Assembly (NCBI RefSeq): GCF_046507575.1
Contig: NZ_JBKFEY010000015.1
Location: 1-64,000, forward strand
Source: Pontitalea aquivivens
GTDB lineage: Bacteria; Pseudomonadota; Alphaproteobacteria; Rhodobacterales; Rhodobacteraceae
DNA: 64,000 nt
Direction of reading: 5' to 3'
Shown here: one piece after another, positions 50,347 to 58,251 of the stretch
Layout: every line of letters starts with the position of its first letter
Position numbering within the stretch: position 1 is the stretch's first letter
Notes under the pieces: model-generated
Database searches by the model: none
The model's input: the letters and a program-made list of their open reading frames with translations, nothing else
What the model was told of the DNA's origin: nothing
Position numbers and translations under genes: made by a program

Positions 50347-50798
50347 AGCATCGAGCGTCTGCGTTTCTGGCGGTGATCGCCAGCATGGGAATGGTATCCG
50401 TCGCGAGCGCACAGACTGCGGGTGGCGGGTGCGTTGTTGAGCAGGCAGCGCAGGCAGCGCTTGAACGTCAGATCAAGAGCATCGAAGCCGCGCAAACGGA
50501 TGTGGCCTCGTTCTTCCAGGGCGAGAGCAGCTGCATCAACTCGAACCTTCTGAACGTCATCGACTTTAGCCGCGCGATTCCAGACCTTTCCGGTTTGGTT
50601 GCGAACCTTGGTCAGGATGTGGTGAACAACCTTCTGAACGACGCAGTTCAGAAAGCCTGCGATATTGCCAATGAGCAAATCGGGGATGTGACCAACAACC
50701 TGAATACGTCTCTGGTCGATTGGAACAGCGGACTGTCCGAGGAAATCCGGGGGATCATCTCGGACGGCCAGATACGGGTCGGCGGCGGCAATGGCTAA
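50343..50798 (+). CDS. Secreted protein of the transfer operon
   Basis: A 151-residue secreted protein with signal peptide (FLAVIASMGMVSVASAQ) and a mature part with three cysteines (GGGCVVEQ, ESSCINS, KACDIAN), likely forming disulfides. GTG 50343 overlaps the previous stop. No family is recognised. Its place before the tandem paralogues suggests a periplasmic component of the transfer system. Confidence 0.65.
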   Translation: MKHRASAFLAVIASMGMVSVASAQTAGGGCVVEQAAQAALERQIKSIEAAQTDVASFFQGESSCINSNLLNVIDFSRAIPDLSGLVANLGQDVVNNLLNDAVQKACDIANEQIGDVTNNLNTSLVDWNSGLSEEIRGIISDGQIRVGGGNG

Positions 50799-51540
50799 GA
50801 TCAAAGGGACAGCGCTTGTTCTGGCGTTGGCCGTCGCAACCACACCCGCATCCGCACAGCAGTTCGGCCAGGCGATGGGCGAGCTGCAAGTTGCGTTCCA
50901 GCAGTTGGTGTCTGGCTTGCGGATCAAGACGGCCCAGACAGGTGCAAGCGGCAACCAGGTTGCGACGGCCGCGCTGAAAAGCGCCGAAGCCAACGCGACC
51001 GCAATCGCGCAGTTTGATGTGCGATCTGGCCTGAATGCTGCTGTCAGCGCTTTCTCGGTCGGCCGGGACCAGACCAACGCGGCTTGTGGCCCTGTCCAGA
51101 TGCGCCAGCTGGCGCAGACGGCGGCGCAGCGCAATGCGCAGCTTGGGTCGGTCTTAGCCGAAGCCGATCAAGCGTTCATGGATAGCCATGGGGATGCCGG
51201 TATGGTTCAGGCCACGCTCAACCGCCGCCGCGCAGAATTCTACTGCTCGCAGGAAGAGTTCGACGCGGGGCTTTGCGCGTCTCTTGCTGGCGTCGGCTAC
51301 AACACTGGTCCGACAGCTGGCGACACCAACGCCTCGATCTGGATGAATGGCGGTGCATCCGGCGCTGAAGAGGTGGCAACCGGCATCGACTACATCGACC
51401 GCGTTGCACCACTGCCGACCGTGGTTCCGAAGACCGGGGCCGCAAGTGCCATTTCCCGCCTGATCGCACAGCGCCAAGCAGCGGAGCGCAGCATGGCACG
51501 AGAGATCATCGGCGGGTCGATCATGGAGGGCCTGGAATGA
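50791..51540 (+). CDS. Secreted tandem paralogue 1
   Basis: A 249-residue periplasmic protein with signal peptide (ALVLALAVATTPASAQ). The helical core (ASGNQVATAALKSAEANATAIAQ) has the same pattern as the next two genes, with NAACGPVQ as the conserved cysteine block. The C-terminus is mostly helical and has an extra CSQEEFDAGLC pair. All three overlap by 4 bp. Similarity to a known Dot or Tra protein is not visible; by position TraW-like proteins of IncI plasmids are the nearest thought. Confidence 0.65.
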   Translation: MAKIKGTALVLALAVATTPASAQQFGQAMGELQVAFQQLVSGLRIKTAQTGASGNQVATAALKSAEANATAIAQFDVRSGLNAAVSAFSVGRDQTNAACGPVQMRQLAQTAAQRNAQLGSVLAEADQAFMDSHGDAGMVQATLNRRRAEFYCSQEEFDAGLCASLAGVGYNTGPTAGDTNASIWMNGGASGAEEVATGIDYIDRVAPLPTVVPKTGAASAISRLIAQRQAAERSMAREIIGGSIMEGLE

Positions 51541-52517
51541 AGGGTATCCGTATCTGGGCTGTTTCGACGGCTCTGATGCTGTCGGGCGCGGGAAGCGCCA
51601 TCGCGGCAACATGTGCTGGCGTCGAAATGCGCGTCAACAATCGAACGACCGCCCTGGAGCGGTCGATTGTCGAGCTGATCCGCGGGCATCAGACGACGAT
51701 GATCCAGACAGAGGCGGCGCAACGGGCGCAGATCCTTTCGGCCCTCGCGGTCGCGACCAAGCAGACGGCTGTGAGCGGGAACCAGGACGCAGCTGTGCGG
51801 CTGCGAGCCGAAGAGGCCAATGCGCAGGCGATTGTAGCGGCGCAGAACCGGCAAGCAGTGCTTGATGCACAGGAGCGTTATGGTGACGTAGGTTTCAACG
51901 CCTGCGCTGTGGTGGACCGTAGCCGGGCGGTGGCCGACGCTCGTGCCAGCGAACAGGCACGGATGGATGCTATCCAGGCGCAGATCGTCAATCGCCCTTA
52001 CGTCGCTCAGGATGGTCGAGCAACTGCGGATTGGTTTGCCCTCACCGAAGGAGGCGAGGGCACGTCAAGCTCGGTCATTTTCAACGGCGGAACGGATGCC
52101 GAAATCGCTCGCTATATCGACTGGCTGATGGGGCCACCGCAGAGCGGGCAGGGCAATGCCGCTGGCGCAATCCAGGAAGTAGATCGCTTGCAGCGCGATG
52201 CGCAGCGGTCGGTGTCGCAGTATCTGCTGATGCGCTCGGCCGTCAGCAACGAAGAGGGGAGCGTTGACGCTGCGATTTCGGAGCTGTCGGGAACTTGGAC
52301 AGGAACAGATGGCGGTGCGGAATGGGCGGCTCGCCTCGCCACTTCGCCACTTCGAGCGGTTCTTCTCGACATGAGCCGCGCCGAGGCCGCGAACCTCGTG
52401 GCCGAAATTCGTGCTCTTGAACATCAGCTCGATCTTGAGCTTGGGCTTGCGTCCTTCTCCCTGGCACGGGCGACCAGAATGGTTGAGGCAACGACAACAG
52501 CAGAGGTTCGACAATGA
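51537..52517 (+). CDS. Secreted tandem paralogue 2
   Basis: A 326-residue periplasmic protein with signal peptide (STALMLSGAGSAIAATC). The core NQDAAVRLRAEEANAQAIVAAQ and RYGDVGFNACAVV matches paralogue 3 best. Cys pair likely forms a disulfide. ATG 51537 overlaps the previous stop. Function unknown; three copies in a row suggest a hetero-oligomeric periplasmic structure. Confidence 0.68.
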   Translation: MKGIRIWAVSTALMLSGAGSAIAATCAGVEMRVNNRTTALERSIVELIRGHQTTMIQTEAAQRAQILSALAVATKQTAVSGNQDAAVRLRAEEANAQAIVAAQNRQAVLDAQERYGDVGFNACAVVDRSRAVADARASEQARMDAIQAQIVNRPYVAQDGRATADWFALTEGGEGTSSSVIFNGGTDAEIARYIDWLMGPPQSGQGNAAGAIQEVDRLQRDAQRSVSQYLLMRSAVSNEEGSVDAAISELSGTWTGTDGGAEWAARLATSPLRAVLLDMSRAEAANLVAEIRALEHQLDLELGLASFSLARATRMVEATTTAEVRQ

Positions 52518-53545
52518 AGACGCTGTTCCGCATTTCTCTGCTCGGATCATTCATCGCCTTTGGCGCCGCTCCTGCCTTTGCGGGCGGTGGCGCGGTGTGT
52601 TCGGTGTTCGATCCGACTTGGCAGAACCAGCATTCATCCACCCAGACGGCCATACAGACGGCGGTCGATGGTTATTCGGCGGCTGTTGCTCGCGAAAATG
52701 CGCAAACAGCGCGTGATGTGACCTCGGCAATCCGGGTGCTTACCGCGCAGCGGGCTGTCACTGACAACCAGATCGCTACGACCGATCTGAAGGCGAACGA
52801 AGCCAATGCCGAGGCCGTCTCGGCCAATATGGCTCGGCTTGCCGTTGCGCGGGCCTATGAGACCTATGGCGATGCGGGACAGCCGCCCGACAACTGTGCG
52901 GTTGTAGCCCGGCTCTCCGACTTTTCGCAGTCGGTCACTGTTGCCAGCGCAGCTGCACGGGACTTTGTGACGGATGAGGGGATTGATGTTCGTCCGGGTG
53001 GGACGCCGAATGTTGACGAGATCATCCGTCGCCGGATTGCCGACGCGAATGAGGTCACGCTGAATGTGCGAGCATCGCTGCTTGATCCCAATGCGAGCGA
53101 GGAAGACGTTCAGGCATTCATCAACAACCTGACTGGCCTTCCTTTGCAGAAATTCGCGCTGGGCGAGGGCGGTGCCTCGGCCTCGGCAGGGGGCGCGGCA
53201 CAGGCCACCCAAAATCTGTTCGCTGCGCGATTGGAAGCATTCCAGTCTCCGGCGCTGGTGTCCCTGGGGCATATCCGCTCCATCCGCGCTGGTGTCAGCG
53301 CAGGACCAGAGTCTTCCTCGGCCGATGTGCATGAGCACCTTGAATGGATGCTCTCCCGCTATGGCGGCGGTCCCGAATATGAGCAATGGGCGGCATCGAT
53401 GGTCACGAAGTCGGAGCCGGGCATCCTGAAAGAGATTGCCCGCATCCGTTCACTTGCGATGACGGTTCGTCAGCTGCGCGAGGAATCGACGGATCGTATG
53501 ACCGTCATCGTCGGAACGCTCGTGGCAGGAGAATCCGCACAATGA
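52514..53545 (+). CDS. Secreted tandem paralogue 3
   Basis: A 343-residue periplasmic protein with signal peptide (LLGSFIAFGAAPAFAGG). It shares the helical core (VTDNQIATTDLKANEANAEAVS) and the block YETYGDAGQPPDNCAVVARL with paralogue 2. The C-terminal half is longer and includes two regions repeated from paralogue 2 (EWMLSRYGG versus the DWLMGPPQ context). Starts with the 4-bp overlap. Confidence 0.68.
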   Translation: MKTLFRISLLGSFIAFGAAPAFAGGGAVCSVFDPTWQNQHSSTQTAIQTAVDGYSAAVARENAQTARDVTSAIRVLTAQRAVTDNQIATTDLKANEANAEAVSANMARLAVARAYETYGDAGQPPDNCAVVARLSDFSQSVTVASAAARDFVTDEGIDVRPGGTPNVDEIIRRRIADANEVTLNVRASLLDPNASEEDVQAFINNLTGLPLQKFALGEGGASASAGGAAQATQNLFAARLEAFQSPALVSLGHIRSIRAGVSAGPESSSADVHEHLEWMLSRYGGGPEYEQWAASMVTKSEPGILKEIARIRSLAMTVRQLREESTDRMTVIVGTLVAGESAQ

Positions 53546-53874
53546 TGCTCGCACTGCCATCCCTTGCCCCCTTCGATGTAGACGCTGACGACATTGCCGA
53601 TCAGCTGGCCCCGGCCAGCATGGTCGGCCAGTCCGATGAAATCTTTGAGGGAGGGGTTGCTGGGTGGAAGCAGAACCCGGCTGTGCTGGGCGCTGGCTTG
53701 CAGGCGTTTGTGCGAGATCTGAAACCGATGGCCGATCAGACCCCGAAGATGCCGGGCGATCTGTTCTTGGAGCGGCTGCGCTCTCTGGGCGTCGATTCAA
53801 CGGGGGTATCTATCACCCCTGACGCAATCCGGCAGGACGCTTTGCTCGGAGACGGGGGGGATAATGGCCAGTGA
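53542..53874 (+). CDS. Hypothetical protein after the paralogues
   Basis: A 110-residue soluble protein, acidic at the N-terminus. No motif is recognised. The ATG overlaps the stop of paralogue 3 (ATGA arrangement) and AGGAG lies 12 bp upstream. It belongs to the transfer operon. Confidence 0.6.
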   Translation: MMLALPSLAPFDVDADDIADQLAPASMVGQSDEIFEGGVAGWKQNPAVLGAGLQAFVRDLKPMADQTPKMPGDLFLERLRSLGVDSTGVSITPDAIRQDALLGDGGDNGQ

Positions 53875-54397
53875 TCTCACAACCCTTGAAGCTATTGGCG
53901 AGGAAACGTCAGCGGTCGTTGGGAAGGGTGCCCAAGCGATCCTTGCAGAAATATCGTTTTCCAACGTCCTGCGAGAGCTGGACCTGCTTCCGAGCCATGG
54001 GTGGCGTCATCTGGTGTTGAACCTCGTGACCGAGAATGGCGCGGATCGCATCGATACGGGAGCGCGGTGGATCTATGCGGAGCGCCTGACCGGCAGCATC
54101 GCTGGGGCTGATCCGCAGGAGTTGATCCTCATCGCCTACGGTATTTACCAAAAGCGAGGCGATGATGCTGGCGGCGAGCTTGGTGTTATGCCGATCATCG
54201 ACGGATGCGCTGCTCTCGAAGGCGGGAGCATCAATCTCTTGAAGGCCGTCCGCTTTGCCAACGGCAACGTGGCCTCGCCAATCGCGATGGAGAATTTCGA
54301 GTTCACGTCCAAGCTGCGCCATGCCCGGAGCCAGCTGGGGAACCCGGTTATCTATCGCAAGCACCGAAAGCAAAACGAGAAGGAGGCTGCGGCATGA
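53864..54397 (+). CDS. Hypothetical protein before the HExxH gene
   Basis: A 177-residue soluble protein. The centre (RWIYAERLTGSIAGADPQELILIAYG in part) looks alpha/beta. It overlaps both its neighbours, so expression is coupled. No family is recognised. Confidence 0.6.
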   Translation: MASDLTTLEAIGEETSAVVGKGAQAILAEISFSNVLRELDLLPSHGWRHLVLNLVTENGADRIDTGARWIYAERLTGSIAGADPQELILIAYGIYQKRGDDAGGELGVMPIIDGCAALEGGSINLLKAVRFANGNVASPIAMENFEFTSKLRHARSQLGNPVIYRKHRKQNEKEAAA

Positions 54398-55971
54398 GCA
54401 TCAAGCGGTGGTTCGACCTCACGAACGAAGGCGCGAAGCTGGACCGAAAGATCAGCGAAACAGGATCGGCCTATCTTGAGCTGACCTTTTCCAATGCCGA
54501 CGCGATGGAGGATCGCCTTGCGGCAGGCCGCATCGAGGCGGTCGCTCTCAATGGATGGGTCAAGCCGGAGGATGGTCTTTCCATTCGGCACTACGGCGAA
54601 TTTCGTGACTTCACGGAGATTGCGCGTTCGCTGGCTGTGGTCTTTGACGACGATGCAGTCAGCAAAGCGATAGCGCCACGCGATGAGCTGCGCCAGGGTG
54701 AGGTCTTGGAAGGCGTGGATCGGCCAATCTACGTTGGGAAAGAGCATATCGACCAGTCGATGAAGCACTTGCCGGATGCCATCCGTGCGCGGGCGCTCGA
54801 CATGATCGAGAAGGCCCGCGAACGCCAGATCAGTTTCAAGGGGGCGTCCCTTGGGGCCACGGGTGGCAAGCTCTGGGAGCTGGCCGAAAGGGTTTCCGCC
54901 AGCCTGTCGGACGGCATGTCCACGCATTTCGCGAAAATTGCTGCCGTTCGTTACGACGATGAAACGATTGCCCAGATCGAGCGCCTGACGGGCATCGATA
55001 CTGATGCCGCTCGGAACGATCTGGAAGACGTGTTGCGCCGGATCGATCTTGATGGATACCAGCTGCGCGAAGCGCGCAAGAATGCGCTGGCGCTGGGATA
55101 TAGCCCCGAGACCGTCGAGGCCGTAGCAGCTGCCGAGTATATCCAAAGCCTGCCCGATGCGCGTGATTTGGTGCTGGATCTGGACAGGCCCCAGGCGGTG
55201 AGCGCTCCGCTGTCGGAAGGCTTCCGGCGCGAGGTTCACGGGTTTCGCTTCGAGGTCTCTGCCGACACAACCACTCTGGCCGCTCGCGAGTATCAGGCGC
55301 GGCTCTCGTCCGCGATCAGCTTTGTCGCTGACACGTTTGGCATGGAGCCGTCCGAGGTTTTCCCGGCGAACACGCGCATCCGTGTGGTGCAGGGCATGGC
55401 AAACCAGAGTATGCGCGGTGCTCAATATTCGCAGACGCGAACCGGCAAAGATACCGCTGGCGATGAGTTTGTGGATCAGTCCAATGCTATCGTCTTCGCG
55501 CAATCAACGGTTGGCACAGCTCTGCACGAAATTGCGCACGGTCTTTCACGCCGGTTGGGTGATGATCCGGTCAAGTATGACGAGATCATCCATGGATCGG
55601 GCCTCATGGAGGCCATGGATGGCACTCTTGCCGAAGGCAAGATGCGCGGCCTGCGCAGCCTGGATGACGAAAAGTATGTCGCCTACCTGCGCGACCCGGA
55701 AGAGGTATTTGCCCGACTGGTCGAGAACGCGCTGCGGACGCGCTGCTTGGAAATGCACGGCAATCTTGACCGTCTAGGGGGTCACGCCGTGGCCGGGCAT
55801 CATATCAACTACGCGCCGCTCGATGCCGATGTGATGGACCGCACGATCCAGGTGGTTCGCAACTTTGGCGCAGCGCGGGGCGTCATGACAGAGCTTTCGG
55901 TGGAGCTACCGGACGAGGCTGTAGAGCAACAGCGTCATGCTCCCGGCCGTATGAGCATGAGAGGGCGGTAG
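54394..55971 (+). CDS. HExxH zinc-metalloprotease-like protein with LPD1-like segment
   Basis: A 525-residue soluble protein. Residues 378-382 read HEIAH (in ALHEIAHGL), the zincin signature, and about 55 residues later PEEVFARLVEN resembles the ExxxR/LPD1 segment seen in large polyvalent mobile-element proteins, where the glutamate is a likely third zinc ligand. The N-terminal 250 residues are helical with no motif. It lies directly before DotA, with 1-bp spacing. It may be an exported effector-like protein or process a transfer component. Confidence 0.65.
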   Translation: MSIKRWFDLTNEGAKLDRKISETGSAYLELTFSNADAMEDRLAAGRIEAVALNGWVKPEDGLSIRHYGEFRDFTEIARSLAVVFDDDAVSKAIAPRDELRQGEVLEGVDRPIYVGKEHIDQSMKHLPDAIRARALDMIEKARERQISFKGASLGATGGKLWELAERVSASLSDGMSTHFAKIAAVRYDDETIAQIERLTGIDTDAARNDLEDVLRRIDLDGYQLREARKNALALGYSPETVEAVAAAEYIQSLPDARDLVLDLDRPQAVSAPLSEGFRREVHGFRFEVSADTTTLAAREYQARLSSAISFVADTFGMEPSEVFPANTRIRVVQGMANQSMRGAQYSQTRTGKDTAGDEFVDQSNAIVFAQSTVGTALHEIAHGLSRRLGDDPVKYDEIIHGSGLMEAMDGTLAEGKMRGLRSLDDEKYVAYLRDPEEVFARLVENALRTRCLEMHGNLDRLGGHAVAGHHINYAPLDADVMDRTIQVVRNFGAARGVMTELSVELPDEAVEQQRHAPGRMSMRGR

Positions 55972-58251
55972 ATGGAACCCGACAGCTTTTCCGACCTGTA
56001 TGTTGAGGCACAAAGCGACTATGCGCTGAACGCGCTGGAGCGTCTTTTTGGCGGCATCATCCCCTTCTTGGCAGGCAGAGATGATGCCTACAATGAGATC
56101 GGCACCTTCTTGTCGCCGCTGATCGGCATGATGAACATGATTGTTCTCGGGTTGGCTGTGATTGTCGGGGCTTATACCTTTCTGTCGATGGTGGCCGACA
56201 CTGCATCTGACGGGCAAGTTCTTGGCCGTTCTACGGACACCAAAAATACTTTCCTGCGGGCCGGAGCCGCAGCGTTGGCGTTTCTGCCGGTGAGCGGCGG
56301 GTTCTCTGTCATTCAGCTGCTGGCCTTCGGTGTCGCCATCATGGGTAGCGGTATCGCGAACCAGGGCTGGAACTGGTTTGCGACCGAAACCCTCGACGGA
56401 GCCGCATATACGTCGCCCACAGGTGCTTTATCCGGGGGAGATTGGGCGCTTCGAGGCAAGATGGGGGAAGCGGCCTACACCATGGTGCTTGGTCGCTTGT
56501 GCGAGCTGCATATGGACCGCCTTGCAACCACGCTGAATGTGCAAGCGCAGACCAGTCCACGGGCGGTGCCCCGAACAATCAGCATGGACGTTATCAACGG
56601 GTGGACGGGTAACGCTGACTATTCTGGTGAGGCAAAGACTTTCGAGTGGTTCTACCAAACAGGTAGCGGCGCTGATGCCAGCAACGACATTTGCGGCTCC
56701 GTAAGGTATAGCATCAACTATAACGTGCCGGATGCAGACAGTGCGCCTGGCGCATCAACCTCTCTCTTTGCCTTCTCTGAAAACCTTGCAACGCTCGCGA
56801 AGAACGATGTCTATAATGCGGTTGTAGAGACGTTGCAGACGACCGTGCGGCCGCGAGCCGTTGCGCTGGCAGATAGGATTTACTCGGGCGATCCCGGCAA
56901 TACGACAGGCAGTCTGCGCAACGATGCTGTCGTGCAGGAAGAATTTCGCTCCATCGCGAGCGATGCCGCTCTACAGATTTTCAACAGCCGGGGCGGGCTT
57001 ACTGCGGATAGCGCTGCGGTCGAGCAAATCCACAACGATCTGGTCTCTTCTGTTACGGAAAACGGCTGGATCATGGCTCCGATCTGGCAGCGGGGGTTGG
57101 CATCGCTGCACACGACGCTGCGGGAATTGCAGAGCAATCTCAATTTGACAGTTGATCCACAGCACCGCATCGGAAAAATCTTCGGCACGGGCATATGGGG
57201 GTCATGGCGGGCCGAGAACTCTGTCAGTCAGGCTGCATTCCAGCCCGTAGAGCGAGATTTTGAATACCTAGAAAGCCAGGTCGCTTTCGTTGACCGCCTG
57301 TCGCAGCCCGACGCTGGCTCGCAGACCAGCCCCATGGGAACAGATGCCGGTGCCGAAATGGGAAGCCAGTATGCCCAAATGGTCTATCGGTATTTCATTG
57401 AGAAGCTCGGCCCTGGGACGAACGATTCTGCGAACTTCAAAGACCCCTTCATGGAATACACTGAAATGGGATCAAATATGTTCCTAATCGGCGGTCCTTT
57501 GGTGGCGGGAGGGTCGCTTGCGGAGGGGCTGGCGAGCGTTGTCAATCTTGACGGTCTGGTCGGTGTCATCACTGGCCCCGTCAAAACGATGGGTTTCTAT
57601 ATTCTCGCTATTGGGGTGGTGTTCATGCTCATCATCCCGTCGATCCCGATTATCTATTTCTTTTCCGGGGTCATTTCGTGGTTCGCGCTGGTTATAGAGG
57701 CTGTATTCGCCTTGCCCCTTGCTTTGCTGATGTGGCTTGTTCCGGCGCGAGAGCCTTCAATGATCGGACCTTGGAACAAGGTTATGGTGACAATGTGCGG
57801 TCTGTTGCTCCGGCCGTTCTTCATCATGGTGGGCATGATCGCCTGCGTTCTACTGCTGTGGCTGGGAAACCAAATCCTGGGCATCCTCTTCGGGAACATG
57901 CTGATGGTGATGACGCCCGGCTGGGGTCTGATGGCTATTGTGATGATGTTCGGGCTGATTGGACTTTATGCCTATACCTCGATCCTGCTCGCCTTGCATT
58001 GCTCTTCGCTCATCAATCTCTTTGGTGACGCGGTGATGAACTGGATCGGTGGCTTGGCTTCGCCGCTCAACCGTGACGCGCTTGGGGAGAATATGTCCCA
58101 TGCCGGTCGCGCCCAGGTTGGCCCGCCTACAGGGGGGGCCTTCAAAGGCAGCATGGAAGGGCTTGGTGGGCAGGCCGCGATTGGTGCGCGGGCAGCGCGG
58201 GCCAAAATCGCGAATGTCATGAACCGGCCGCGCATCTCAGGGGGTAAATGA
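55972..58251 (+). CDS. dotA: DotA (TraY-like) polytopic membrane protein
   Basis: A 759-residue membrane protein. N-terminal segments (IGMMNMIVLGLAVIVGAYTFL and AGAAALAFLPVSGG) are followed by a large periplasmic domain (residues 130-510) and a C-terminal cluster of five membrane segments with GFYILAIGVVFMLIIPSIPIIYFF and MLMVMTPGWGLMAIVMMFGLIG (in part). Size and layout are those of R64 TraY (745) and Legionella DotA (1048), the IncI-specific channel-associated protein. It starts one base after the HExxH gene stop and overlaps the DotL start. Confidence 0.88.
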   Translation: MEPDSFSDLYVEAQSDYALNALERLFGGIIPFLAGRDDAYNEIGTFLSPLIGMMNMIVLGLAVIVGAYTFLSMVADTASDGQVLGRSTDTKNTFLRAGAAALAFLPVSGGFSVIQLLAFGVAIMGSGIANQGWNWFATETLDGAAYTSPTGALSGGDWALRGKMGEAAYTMVLGRLCELHMDRLATTLNVQAQTSPRAVPRTISMDVINGWTGNADYSGEAKTFEWFYQTGSGADASNDICGSVRYSINYNVPDADSAPGASTSLFAFSENLATLAKNDVYNAVVETLQTTVRPRAVALADRIYSGDPGNTTGSLRNDAVVQEEFRSIASDAALQIFNSRGGLTADSAAVEQIHNDLVSSVTENGWIMAPIWQRGLASLHTTLRELQSNLNLTVDPQHRIGKIFGTGIWGSWRAENSVSQAAFQPVERDFEYLESQVAFVDRLSQPDAGSQTSPMGTDAGAEMGSQYAQMVYRYFIEKLGPGTNDSANFKDPFMEYTEMGSNMFLIGGPLVAGGSLAEGLASVVNLDGLVGVITGPVKTMGFYILAIGVVFMLIIPSIPIIYFFSGVISWFALVIEAVFALPLALLMWLVPAREPSMIGPWNKVMVTMCGLLLRPFFIMVGMIACVLLLWLGNQILGILFGNMLMVMTPGWGLMAIVMMFGLIGLYAYTSILLALHCSSLINLFGDAVMNWIGGLASPLNRDALGENMSHAGRAQVGPPTGGAFKGSMEGLGGQAAIGARAARAKIANVMNRPRISGGK

